Source: Hyphomicrobiales bacterium
GTDB taxonomy: Bacteria > Pseudomonadota > Alphaproteobacteria > Rhizobiales > Xanthobacteraceae
Length of the DNA stretch: 37,369 nucleotides
Reading direction: 5' to 3'
NCBI GenBank assembly: GCA_019075925.1
Contig: JAGXAC010000012.1
Coordinates: forward strand, 1 to 37,369
The notes below the pieces were generated by a model. That model ran no database searches. It was not told the origin of the DNA and saw only the letters and a program-made list of their open reading frames with translations. This document shows positions 1 through 7,612 of this stretch, one piece after another (the stretch's first letter is position 1; each line of letters begins with the position of its first letter). A program made the translations under genes and the position numbers.

Positions 1-425
1 CGAAAAATGAAATGCCCAGCACCGTTATCGTCAGTTCGACCGAACCGGGCGCAATCGCTCCCACGGCGAAGATCGAACCGGTAAAAATCGGGCCGACGAA
101 GACCGAGGCCGCAAAAGTGGAAGCCGCCAAAACCGAACTAGCGAAGGCGATGACGGTTCCGCCTCCCGCCCATCCACATGCGCGCGGCTGGATCATCCAG
201 ATTGGCGCGTACGACGGCGAAGACGAAGCCAAGCAACACCTGAACGCGGCACAGAGCAAGGCGCCAACCGCGCTTGCCTCGGCTGATCCGTTTACCGAGC
301 GCGTGCAAAAGGGTGACAAAGCTCTCTACCGTGCACGGTTTGCCGGCTTCGACCGGGCGATGGCTGAGGCTGCTTGCAAGCAACTAAAACGCAGCGACAT
401 CGCATGCATGGCGGTAAGAAACTAA
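1..425 (+). CDS. C-terminal part of SPOR-domain protein (probably D-alanyl-D-alanine carboxypeptidase), partial
   Basis: The reading frame is open to the left edge (first full codon at base 3), so the true start lies outside the window. The visible part is a low-complexity linker rich in Lys, Ala, Glu and Thr. A SPOR-like domain follows, running from the GWIIQIGAY segment to the stop, with the ALASADPFTERV and LYRARFAGF stretches typical of the fold. SPOR domains bind denuded glycan strands of septal peptidoglycan in the periplasm. In Rhizobiales this kind of tail commonly closes a penicillin-binding-protein 5-type carboxypeptidase, so that is my guess for the parent protein. The catalytic domain is not in view and cannot be verified. 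It converges with the J-protein gene 37 bases away. Confidence 0.7.
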   Translation, partial: KNEMPSTVIVSSTEPGAIAPTAKIEPVKIGPTKTEAAKVEAAKTELAKAMTVPPPAHPHARGWIIQIGAYDGEDEAKQHLNAAQSKAPTALASADPFTERVQKGDKALYRARFAGFDRAMAEAACKQLKRSDIACMAVRN

Positions 426-462
426 CGAGCAGGACTCTGAAGCCAAGGGTTCTGAGGGAAAT

Positions 463-1167
463 TCAGCGATGGCGGTGAAGCAAAACATCCTTGGCTTGGT
501 TGACGCGGGCCGCGAGATACGTCGACCCCCCTTGGTCGGGATGCAATTTCTTCATGAGCGATCGGTGAGCGCGTCCGATCTCGTCGGCGCTCGCGCCGGG
601 CGCAATGCCAAGGACCTGATAAGCTTCCTCTTTCGTCATTTTGCCGCCGGGCGCAGCGTGGTTCCCCACCCCCGCTGCCGCATCGTATTGCGCGTGTTCA
701 CGCCAGCGGGGGTCCCGGCGGTCAAGATAAGCCATTAACAATTGGCGGCTGTCGCTATCGATGCCGCCGATCAAGTCGGCCAGCGTCTGGAGATCGAGGG
801 TGTCGAGCGACACGCCTTCGTATTTTCCGGCAAGAATGCGCCCGCGCATCGCCCCGGTATCATGATCGAGCTCCATTTCCAGGAACGCCGAACGCACTCG
901 CGAAGCCTGACCCGGACTTTTCTGCGTGCGCCCGCCAAAGCCAACCGGCCACTGCGATATCCAGCCGAGCAAGCCGAGGCCTACGGCCCCGACCGGGATT
1001 GCAACACCGATCTCTCCGCGCAACAGGAGAAATCCGGCGAACAGGAGCGCGCCGGCGCCACCGACAAGGCGCAAAACCTTCGCCGCCTGTTTGGGGTCGG
1101 CTTTGGAAAACGCATTGCCGGCCCACAACAGCAAAACAAGAATGACGACGCCGAGAAGAAGTGGCAT
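463..1167 (-). CDS. Membrane-anchored J-domain (DnaJ-like) protein, Pam18/TIM14-like
   Basis: A 234-residue protein with hydrophobic segments at about residues 2-18, 33-49 and 52-70, then a soluble region. A C-terminal J domain covers about residues 177-234, with the diagnostic HPD tripeptide at 209-211. J domains stimulate ATP hydrolysis by DnaK/Hsp70, so this is probably an inner-membrane cochaperone with its J domain in the cytoplasm. A J domain at the C terminus behind membrane segments, and the HPDQGGSTYLAARVNQAKD ending, resemble mitochondrial Pam18/TIM14 more than classical DnaJ. No Gly/Phe region or zinc-finger domain is present. It starts 2 bases after the VWA gene stops, so the two are surely cotranscribed, with mipZ first. 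The substrate is unknown. Confidence 0.85.
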   Translation of the reverse strand: MPLLLGVVILVLLLWAGNAFSKADPKQAAKVLRLVGGAGALLFAGFLLLRGEIGVAIPVGAVGLGLLGWISQWPVGFGGRTQKSPGQASRVRSAFLEMELDHDTGAMRGRILAGKYEGVSLDTLDLQTLADLIGGIDSDSRQLLMAYLDRRDPRWREHAQYDAAAGVGNHAAPGGKMTKEEAYQVLGIAPGASADEIGRAHRSLMKKLHPDQGGSTYLAARVNQAKDVLLHRHR

Positions 1168-1169
1168 GG

Positions 1170-1928
1170 CTACTTCAGCTGTTCGATGAGTCGAATGGCG
1201 CCGGACGAGTGCTTTGCTTTCAGATCGACAAGCGCCTTCATGCCGCCTGCGGCATAGGCCGCCGCCGCGCGAAGAAGCTCACCTAGTTCATGTGCAGCTC
1301 CCGGAGCAAAGCGGCAATAGGCGCCGCGCGTGAGGCGTGCGACTTCGCGGAACGCCTGTTCGCAAACAGGATCGTAACCCTCCTGAAACATGAAGGCCGG
1401 AATGCTGCGCAGCCCAAGTTCGCCGGCGCCGGCACGTAGGTCGTCGAGCGATTCCTCCATGGCATCGCCGACGAACACCAACGCGCCGACATTGGCATCG
1501 GCGCTTGCCTGTCGCGCGTGGGCGAGAACCCTGGCGATTTGCGTATGTCCGCCGCGGCAATCAATACGGGCCATCAATTCGCCGAGCCGCTGCGGCTCCG
1601 CGATCCAAGGTGAGGCGCGGCATTCCGCAAGGCCACGATAATACACCAGCTGAATGTCGAGGCCCCCGGCAAGAGCCGCTTCTCGAAACATATCGGATTG
1701 CAGCACGCACGCCTGATCCCAGGTGGGTTGCCGGCTCATGGTCGCGTCGAGCGCGAATATGAGGCGACCGCGCGGCCCGGCCTTGACCGCGGGGCCGAGC
1801 TCGGCGACCCGCGAGAGAAAGGCATCGAGTTCCGCACGCGAGGAGGTCGCGGATACGGGCTGGGACGCGGCGCCGTGCGCCGGCCCAATGCTCGACTTCG
1901 GCGCTTGGCTGGACCGATCTTTGCTCAT
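1170..1928 (-). CDS. VWA-domain protein of unknown function
   Basis: A 252-residue protein with a Ser/Ala-rich N-terminal tail of about 50 residues, then a von Willebrand A-type fold. A MIDAS-like metal site can be read: D61-x-T63-x-S65 after a hydrophobic strand, T129 in GGHTQIARVL, and D155 in VFVGDAMEES. This fits a metal-dependent protein-interaction domain. No signal peptide or membrane span is evident, so it is probably cytoplasmic. The ATG at 1928 was chosen because the longer frame (to 2003) adds a segment lacking family character. It sits 102 bases after mipZ and 2 bases before the J-protein gene, and may assist division or envelope complexes. That role is inference only. Confidence 0.8.
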   Translation of the reverse strand: MSKDRSSQAPKSSIGPAHGAASQPVSATSSRAELDAFLSRVAELGPAVKAGPRGRLIFALDATMSRQPTWDQACVLQSDMFREAALAGGLDIQLVYYRGLAECRASPWIAEPQRLGELMARIDCRGGHTQIARVLAHARQASADANVGALVFVGDAMEESLDDLRAGAGELGLRSIPAFMFQEGYDPVCEQAFREVARLTRGAYCRFAPGAAHELGELLRAAAAYAAGGMKALVDLKAKHSSGAIRLIEQLK

Positions 1929-2030
1929 AGCAGACGCCTTTGCGGAGATCGCAAACCCGGCCATAAAGTGGCGTGCTGGCGTAACCGGCGCAATGGCCGG
2001 CAAATGCCCGCCACCGCCGCGCCGATAATG

Positions 2031-2951
2031 CTAGCCAAGCAGATCGTGGGTATCGAGGGGCTTGTCGAGCGACGCAGCCCACTCGGCGCGGGCCACCGCA
2101 CGGCGCCTGCCGCGATCGTCAATCGGAAGCTTCAGCGCGTCGATCAGGCATTTAACTTCGTCCCGCGCGGTATTATGCGAAAGACTTGCGCGCTGGCCCA
2201 ACGCACTTTCCTCGATGCTGTCGAGCGCCGTGAGACCGCGCGGAAAGTATTCCCGATAAACCACGCGCTCGGCAAAGCCGTCGATGGTACGGAAACCGAG
2301 TTGCCTGGAAAGCGCCTCAACGCCGGCACCGACCAGCCGCTTGTTGCGAGAACCGAGCGTCGAGAGCCGGTTGCGTATGACGATCCAGTCGGTCAGTCCG
2401 CCGTCGACAAGCCGGCGCTGCCGGCGCGCCTCGCGAACCATTTCGGCGTAATGGCTTACGCCCGTTAGTTCGAAAGTGGTCGGGTCCACGATTCCAAGCA
2501 CGTCAAAATCCACAAAACTGTCATTGAGCGGAGTGATCAGCGTGTCGGCCATCGAATGAGCAAGCCGCATGAGGTAGGAATCGGCGCCGGGCGTATCGAT
2601 GACGACGAAATCGTGCGTCTGCTCCACCGTACTAACGGCCTCGGCAAAGGCGGCGAATTCTTGCGCTTCGATCTCATCAAGCCGCGCGCCGAAGCCGCGC
2701 GCAACGCAGAAATGACGCGGATGCTCGAGTTTGATGCCGGCGCGTGCGGCCCAATCGCGCCGATTCTCGACATAATGGGTAAAGCTGCGCTGGCGGGAGT
2801 CGAGGTCGATCGTCGCGACGCGCTGGCCGGCCTGGAGCAGCGCGACAGCAACGTGCATCGCCGTAGTCGACTTGCCCGATCCGCCTTTTTCGTTGCCAAG
2901 GACAATGACATGTGCCGAGAATGGCTTGCCAACGTCCGCCTGCATTAACAT
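2031..2951 (-). CDS. mipZ: Division-plane positioning ATPase MipZ
   Basis: A 306-residue ParA/MinD-superfamily ATPase. The deviant Walker A motif EKGGSGKST lies near residues 21-29, followed by VATIDLDSRQRS and the FVVIDTPGADS strand. The opening AHVIVLGNEKGGSGKSTTA and the IDLDSRQRSFTHYVENRR stretch are typical of MipZ. In Caulobacter MipZ binds ParB at the chromosome pole, forms a gradient and inhibits FtsZ polymerisation, so that the Z-ring forms at mid-cell. The ATG at 2951 follows a GAGGG ribosome-binding site 9 bases away, and a second ATG at 2945 is possible. It is the first gene of an operon with the VWA and J-protein genes and diverges from panC. Confidence 0.9.
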   Translation of the reverse strand: MLMQADVGKPFSAHVIVLGNEKGGSGKSTTAMHVAVALLQAGQRVATIDLDSRQRSFTHYVENRRDWAARAGIKLEHPRHFCVARGFGARLDEIEAQEFAAFAEAVSTVEQTHDFVVIDTPGADSYLMRLAHSMADTLITPLNDSFVDFDVLGIVDPTTFELTGVSHYAEMVREARRQRRLVDGGLTDWIVIRNRLSTLGSRNKRLVGAGVEALSRQLGFRTIDGFAERVVYREYFPRGLTALDSIEESALGQRASLSHNTARDEVKCLIDALKLPIDDRGRRRAVARAEWAASLDKPLDTHDLLG

Positions 2952-3005
2952 GGCTGCGCGCCCTCAACGTGGCGATCGTTTCTCCAGCTTGCAACAGATA
3001 GAATC

Positions 3006-3034
3006 AAGATACAGCATCGGCCGCGCTAAGTTAA
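3006..3034 (-). promoter_or_regulatory. Candidate mipZ promoter overlapping a palindrome and adjoining a GANTC site
   Basis: On the minus strand TTAACT (3029-3034) and TATCTT (3006-3011) are 17 bases apart, acceptable -35 and -10 elements. The -35 overlaps a 13-base palindrome, GTTAATCATTAAC on the plus strand (3030-3042). A GAATC (GANTC) site at 3001-3005 would lie near the start of transcription. The elements are visible; their activity is inferred. Confidence 0.4.
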
Positions 3035-3091
3035 TCATTAACCACGCGACACACCGCTAAAACGCGCTCGGTGTGCTTACGCTGCAACGCT

Positions 3092-3967
3092 ATGGCCAAA
3101 ATTAGGCGGACACCAAAACTTCGACGGCCGCGCGTCGTACAAAACCTGCCGGCGCTGAGCCGCGCACTCGCGTCGTGGCGAATGCGCCGGACGACGATTG
3201 CGCTGGTGCCGACCATGGGCGCCTTGCACGCCGGTCATATCGCATTGGTTAAATTCGCCAGCCGACGCGCCGACCGTGTGGTCGTCTCAATCTTTCTTAA
3301 TCCGACGCAATTCGCGGCCCATGAGGATTTAACAAGTTACCCGCGTACGTTGCGCCAAGATATTTCGTGGCTCGCCGCGGCAAGAACTGATCTGGTGTGG
3401 GTACCGTCGGTGGACGTCATGTACCCGGCCGGCTTTGCGACACGCATTGTGCCGGAAGGTTCGGCGACCGCCGGTTTGGAGGACGCCTTTCGGCCGCATT
3501 TTTTTTCGGGCGTGGCTACCGTCGTCGCCAAACTTTTCATTCAATGCCGGCCGGACATCGCGATATTTGGGGAAAAGGATTATCAGCAACTGAAGGTCGT
3601 TACCCAACTTGCCCGCGACCTCGATTTAAAGACTCGCGTCATAGGCGTGCCGACAATCCGGGAGAAGGATGGGCTCGCGCTTTCCTCGCGCAACGCGTAT
3701 CTCTCCGCGCAAGAGCGCACCGTCGCGCCTGTCCTGCACCGCGTTCTTAGCGACTGCGCGAAAAGCATCGCTGCAGGCGGGCCAATAAGCGGCATCCTTG
3801 AAAACGGCCGCACCGCGATCACGCGGGCGGGCTTCGCGCTCGATTACCTCGAAGCCCGGCACGCCGATACACTCGCGCCGGTCGGCGCGCGCCGCGAGGG
3901 ACCAATCCGTCTGCTCGTTGCCGCCCGTCTCGGCAAAACGCGGCTGATCGATAACATCGCTGTCTGA
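3092..3967 (+). CDS. panC: Pantothenate synthetase PanC
   Basis: Joins pantoate and beta-alanine with ATP to make pantothenate, the last step of vitamin B5 synthesis before coenzyme A, in the cytoplasm. The 291-residue protein shows the family signature [11 protein letters not shown] (residues 39-49, the nucleotide-binding HxGH), FLNPTQF (68-74), the [12 protein letters not shown] stretch, GEKDYQQ (160-166) and the KMSKS-like loop around [10 protein letters not shown] (196-205). I chose the ATG at 3092. A GTG at 3071 in the same frame would add seven residues, and neither start has a strong ribosome-binding site. panB and panD are not in the window. It is a single gene, divergent from mipZ and convergent with the dioxygenase. 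Confidence 0.95.
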   Translation: MAKIRRTPKLRRPRVVQNLPALSRALASWRMRRTTIALVPTMGALHAGHIALVKFASRRADRVVVSIFLNPTQFAAHEDLTSYPRTLRQDISWLAAARTDLVWVPSVDVMYPAGFATRIVPEGSATAGLEDAFRPHFFSGVATVVAKLFIQCRPDIAIFGEKDYQQLKVVTQLARDLDLKTRVIGVPTIREKDGLALSSRNAYLSAQERTVAPVLHRVLSDCAKSIAAGGPISGILENGRTAITRAGFALDYLEARHADTLAPVGARREGPIRLLVAARLGKTRLIDNIAV

Positions 3968-4029
3968 CGGGCTAAATCGCGCGACCGGCCTGCGTCTTCG
4001 CCCAAAGTTGCGAAGCCCACCCTTTAAAT

Positions 4030-4130
4030 CTTGATCCGATCAATCAAGGCGAAACGGATCGGGGTCTAAGATTGTTCGTTGGAGCACGATTTTCTCGAAG
4101 GATGGGCATCCCCTTTTCCGATCATGCTCT
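4030..4130. repeat. REP-like intergenic palindromic element of Rhizobiales type
   Basis: The stretch includes GGCGAAACGGATC, then GAGCACGAT (4082-4090) and its imperfect inverted copy ATCATGCTC (4121-4129), with an inner GGAT/ATCC stem around 4100-4112. The GAGCATGATTTT...ATCATGCTC pattern matches the very abundant intergenic palindromes I know from Bradyrhizobium-type genomes. It lies between the converging ends of panC and the dioxygenase, where it could act as a bidirectional terminator or transcript stabiliser. Only one copy is seen here, so repetitiveness rests on prior knowledge. Confidence 0.6.
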
Positions 4131-4156
4131 GAAGTCGTGGGTTCGCTCCGAGCGGG

Positions 4157-5098
4157 TCACGCGCGTTCAAGGCGGGGAATCTCCGGGCGGACCCCTTCGG
4201 CCTTCCCGGAAATCGGCGCTCGCGGCAAACGCGCCTCACCCTTCTCCATAACGAAGTTATGCGTCAGCGAATACCACGGCGGCTTGACGTCTGCGGCAGG
4301 CGCGGATTCGGAGTCGTGGCGCACAAAATTGCCCAGCAAATGCCGCGTGACGCCGAATTGAACGTCGCTGTCGATGTATTTGTCGTCGGGTGGGTAGATT
4401 TGCGAGATGAGGGTCTTGAATCCGGTCTTGTATGCCAGGAAATGCAAGTGAGCAGGGCGCATGTTGTGTCGGCCTTGGGCGCGCAACAGATCGCCGACGG
4501 GCCCATCGATTGGGATGGGATAGCCAGCCGGCTTTACGCTGCGAAAACTAAAATGTCCGCGCGCATCGGTGACGAACTTGCCGCGCAAATTCATGTCGGA
4601 CTGGGTCGGATCCTGGTTTTCGTAAAATCCTTCCGGCGAGGAATGCCAAACATCAACCTCTACGCCTTTGATCGGCTTGCCATCCACATCGCGATAATAA
4701 GCGTCGACAAACAGCGCCGGGCCGGGCGTTGCCGAACGCACGATCGAGGCTCCGCTCGGGGTCAGCGGCGAATTCATCCGCCAAAACGGGCCCAACTGGC
4801 TGGCGTCGGTCTCGGTCTGGCCGTGGTCTCCATTGTTAAGAAGGCAAACGAGCGCCGAGAAGCCCAGTGTGCCGGACATCAACACGGCCTCGTTGTGATT
4901 TTCATTGGTGTGCTTGCCAATCGCATTGACGTAGGCAGCCGCGGCTTGAAGTTCCTGTTCGGTCAACTTCACCTCGCGCGCAAAATCATGCAGGTGTCGA
5001 ATAAAGGCGGACATAATCTCGCGAAAACGCGGATTGTCCGCACGCGCAAGTTCGCTCAGCACCGAGGGGGTGACGTCAGCCTGGGTTTCAATAATCAT
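4157..5098 (-). CDS. Intradiol ring-cleavage dioxygenase (catechol or hydroxyquinol 1,2-dioxygenase family)
   Basis: Opens catechol-type aromatic rings between the two hydroxyl groups using non-haem Fe(III) and O2, giving muconate-type products. The 313-residue protein has the N-terminal dimerisation domain (about residues 15-100) and LGPFWR before the catalytic domain. The four expected iron ligands can be read: Y159 in EGFYENQ, Y193 in AGYPIPIDGP, and H217 and H219 in RPAHLHF. The ATG at 5098 follows a GGGAG ribosome-binding site. The frame stays open to 5443, but that extension overlaps the DUF1489 gene and is not family-like. Whether the substrate is catechol, hydroxyquinol or a chlorinated relative cannot be read from the sequence. 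No other ring-degradation gene is nearby. Confidence 0.88.
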   Translation of the reverse strand: MIIETQADVTPSVLSELARADNPRFREIMSAFIRHLHDFAREVKLTEQELQAAAAYVNAIGKHTNENHNEAVLMSGTLGFSALVCLLNNGDHGQTETDASQLGPFWRMNSPLTPSGASIVRSATPGPALFVDAYYRDVDGKPIKGVEVDVWHSSPEGFYENQDPTQSDMNLRGKFVTDARGHFSFRSVKPAGYPIPIDGPVGDLLRAQGRHNMRPAHLHFLAYKTGFKTLISQIYPPDDKYIDSDVQFGVTRHLLGNFVRHDSESAPAADVKPPWYSLTHNFVMEKGEARLPRAPISGKAEGVRPEIPRLERA

Positions 5099-5181
5099 TG
5101 AACTCGCTCCCGCGTTCACGCACATGCCGTTTTGGCGGATTGTAGGGAATCGACATTCCCCGCGCCACGTACCGCAGGCGA

Positions 5182-5619
5182 CTACATCAAGCCGAGCTCG
5201 CGCAGCTCCCGCCGCATGTTCTCCGGCATGGCCGCCGCACCGGGCGCCGCCCGATCGAGGTCGGCCGGCGCGTCCTTTGCCGCGAGATAACGCCAGCCCT
5301 GGAACGCACGAAACGGCCGAGCCGCGACCAGGACCACTTTGCGATCGAGCACAAGGCCGCAACGCCCGACGCCGTCCTTGTCGCGAAACGGCCGCACATC
5401 GCGTATGCGTTGGCGACAGGCGATCTCTCCGCGAATGACCCAATAGAGCGAGCCGCCATCGGTGAGTTCGGCGGCACGTTTGGGAACCATGCGGGTGCGA
5501 TGGATGTGTTCGGGCTTTTCGCCGCGCTTGCGTTTCTCTTTAAGCTTTTGCGCGATCCATCCTTCGAGATCTTGGACCGAATCGGCACCGACGCAAAGCT
5601 TGATGAGATGGAGCGGCAT
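5182..5619 (-). CDS. DUF1489 family protein
   Basis: A 145-residue protein beginning MPLHLIKLCVG, the typical opening of the DUF1489 family, which is widespread in Alphaproteobacteria and has no settled function. A basic segment follows (KEKRKRGEKPEHIHRTRMVPKR, about residues 28-49), then alternating hydrophobic strands around GSLYWVIRGEIACRQRI and GRCGLVLDRKVVLVAARPFRAFQGWRYL. There is no signal peptide or membrane span, so it is probably cytoplasmic. It begins only 9 bases after the carboxylase gene ends, suggesting cotranscription with it. Confidence 0.85.
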   Translation of the reverse strand: MPLHLIKLCVGADSVQDLEGWIAQKLKEKRKRGEKPEHIHRTRMVPKRAAELTDGGSLYWVIRGEIACRQRIRDVRPFRDKDGVGRCGLVLDRKVVLVAARPFRAFQGWRYLAAKDAPADLDRAAPGAAAMPENMRRELRELGLM

Positions 5620-5628
5620 ACTTGCAGA

Positions 5629-7575
5629 TTAGCCCGCGTCGGCGCGCTTGATTACCGTGATCTGCGCGCCTTCCACAACTTGCTGGCCGGCGGCGACCGT
5701 GAGCTCCGCTACGCGGCCGGCGAACGGCGCACGTAATGTATGCTCCATCTTCATCGCTTCAATCACCGCAAGCCGCTGCCCGGCGGTAACCGTCTCTCCC
5801 ATACTGACGAAAAGTTCCAACACCTTGCCGTGCATCGGTGCCCTGATGACGCCGTCGCCGGCATCGCTTTGGTTTGCGGCAAAGGCGACGTTACGCAACC
5901 GGACGCGAGTCTGGCGGCCTCGTCGCAAAACGAAAACCTCGTCCTTGCCGTCGAAGACAGTCGCGTCCGCCGCCGGGAAAGCTCCAGCGACAGCGACTTT
6001 CGCTTCACCACCCGCATAGTCAACGATCGCGTCAGCTTTCTCGCCGTCGACGAGCAGCGGGACTGCGATCGAACGCGGGCGGCCAAGTTGAAAACCGTCG
6101 CGTGCGTCCCAGGGTGAATCGGGTTCGGCGGATTCCACCGCTGCCGCGTCGTCGTCTCGCGCGAGCAAGCGCTTGAATCCGGCGGCAGCCGCCGCGTAGT
6201 CCGGACCGCGCGGTTCGGCACCAAGTGCGGCGAGCTCGCGATCGATGTATCCGGTATCGACCTTTCCATCGCCGAACGCGGGTGCGCGGCAGAGCGCACC
6301 AAGGAAAGCCAAATTGCTGCGGACGCCGGCAATCAACGTGCGATCGAGCGCCTCGGTCATCCGGTCGAGCGCGGCGGCGCGACTTGGCGCATGTGTAATG
6401 ATCTTGGCGATCATCGGATCGTAATACGGGGTGACCTCGCCGCCCGCCTCAACCCCGCTTTCCACCCGGACGCCGGCAGGAAACTCAAGTCCAACAATTT
6501 TTCCCGTCGACGGCAGAAAGCCATGCTCGGGGTCCTCGGCATAAACGCGCGCCTCCACGGCGTGACCGTCGAAGTGGACATCATCTTGAGCAAGCGGCAG
6601 TTTCTCACCCGCGGCAATGCGGAATTGCCATTCGACGAGATCGAGACCGGTAATCGCTTCGGTTACCGGGTGCTCGACTTGAAGGCGCGTATTCATCTCG
6701 ATGAACCAGAACGCATCCGAGTGCAGGCCCCCGGTTCCGTCGGCAACAAATTCGACCGTACCGGCACCCACATACCCGACGGCCTTGGCCGCCTCGACCG
6801 CGGCGGCGCCCATTTCCTTGCGTAATTTTTCGGTCATGCCGGGCGCCGGCGATTCTTCGATCACCTTTTGGTGCCGGCGTTGCAGCGAACAATCGCGCTC
6901 GCCGAGATGAATGGTGTTGCCATATGTGTCGGCGAAGACCTGGATCTCGATGTGCCGCGGCGCGGAGATGTACTTCTCGATCAAAACCCGGCCTGAGCCG
7001 AAGGCGGCCGCCACCTCGCGGACGGCGCCTTCGAGTGCCGTTTCGAAGTCGGCGCCACGATCGATGCGGCGTAGCCCGCGACCGCCTCCGCCGGCCGCTG
7101 GCTTGATCAATATCGGGTAACCGATCGCATCGGCCTGCTGTTTGAGAAATTTAGGGTCCTGTCGCTCGCCGTGATACCCGGGCACGATCGGGACACCGGC
7201 TTTTTCCATCAGAACCTTGGCGCGATCCTTAAGACCCATGGCGCGGATCGCCGACGCCGGCGGTCCGACGAACACCAATCCGGCTTCCACGCAAGCCTCC
7301 GCAAAATCACCGCTTTCGGACAGGAAACCATAGCCGGGATGAATGCACGCGGCCCCGACATTCTTGGCGACTTCAAGCAGCCGCCTGGTGTTGAGATAGC
7401 TGTCGCGCGGTTCCGCGGAACCAATGAGGTGGGACTCGTCACATAGCCGGCGGTGCAAGGCGTGCGCGTCGGCGGCCGAATAGACCGCGATGGTGCGTAT
7501 GCCGAGCCGTTTGGCCGTTCGCGCGATCCGACAGGCAATTTCGCCGCGATTGGCAATGAGGACAGACTTGAACAT
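5629..7575 (-). CDS. Biotin-dependent acyl-CoA carboxylase alpha subunit (methylcrotonyl-CoA carboxylase-like)
   Basis: Carboxylates its own biotin with ATP and bicarbonate and hands the carboxyl group to a beta subunit that acts on an acyl-CoA. The 648-residue protein has, in order, the biotin carboxylase N domain (FKSVLIANRGEIACRIARTAKRLG), an ATP-grasp domain with the GGGGRGLR loop, the EMNTRLQVEHPVTE catalytic segment, the C-terminal carboxylase domain, and a biotinyl domain with the carrier lysine in EAMKMEH (about K609). Length and layout fit the methylcrotonyl-CoA carboxylase alpha subunit of leucine breakdown. Propionyl- or geranyl-CoA carboxylase cannot be excluded, because substrate choice lies in the beta subunit, which is absent from the window. 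The start at 7575 opens exactly on the family N terminus. Confidence 0.9.
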   Translation of the reverse strand: MFKSVLIANRGEIACRIARTAKRLGIRTIAVYSAADAHALHRRLCDESHLIGSAEPRDSYLNTRRLLEVAKNVGAACIHPGYGFLSESGDFAEACVEAGLVFVGPPASAIRAMGLKDRAKVLMEKAGVPIVPGYHGERQDPKFLKQQADAIGYPILIKPAAGGGGRGLRRIDRGADFETALEGAVREVAAAFGSGRVLIEKYISAPRHIEIQVFADTYGNTIHLGERDCSLQRRHQKVIEESPAPGMTEKLRKEMGAAAVEAAKAVGYVGAGTVEFVADGTGGLHSDAFWFIEMNTRLQVEHPVTEAITGLDLVEWQFRIAAGEKLPLAQDDVHFDGHAVEARVYAEDPEHGFLPSTGKIVGLEFPAGVRVESGVEAGGEVTPYYDPMIAKIITHAPSRAAALDRMTEALDRTLIAGVRSNLAFLGALCRAPAFGDGKVDTGYIDRELAALGAEPRGPDYAAAAAGFKRLLARDDDAAAVESAEPDSPWDARDGFQLGRPRSIAVPLLVDGEKADAIVDYAGGEAKVAVAGAFPAADATVFDGKDEVFVLRRGRQTRVRLRNVAFAANQSDAGDGVIRAPMHGKVLELFVSMGETVTAGQRLAVIEAMKMEHTLRAPFAGRVAELTVAAGQQVVEGAQITVIKRADAG

Positions 7576-7612
7576 GGTGACAGACTTGCCGACGAACGCG
7601 ACCGACCTCAAC

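Noticed and set aside
742-1257. A 171-codon plus-strand frame opposite the J-protein
   Set aside because: It is antisense to a gene with a clear J domain and has a composition typical of a shadow frame.
3030-3042. CtrA-binding site in the mipZ-panC gap
   Set aside because: The half-sites are 3 bases apart, not the 7 of the known consensus; kept only as an unassigned palindrome.
5099-5443. Possible 115-residue N-terminal extension of the dioxygenase
   Set aside because: It overlaps the DUF1489 gene, has no family similarity, and a good ribosome-binding site lies before the ATG at 5098.
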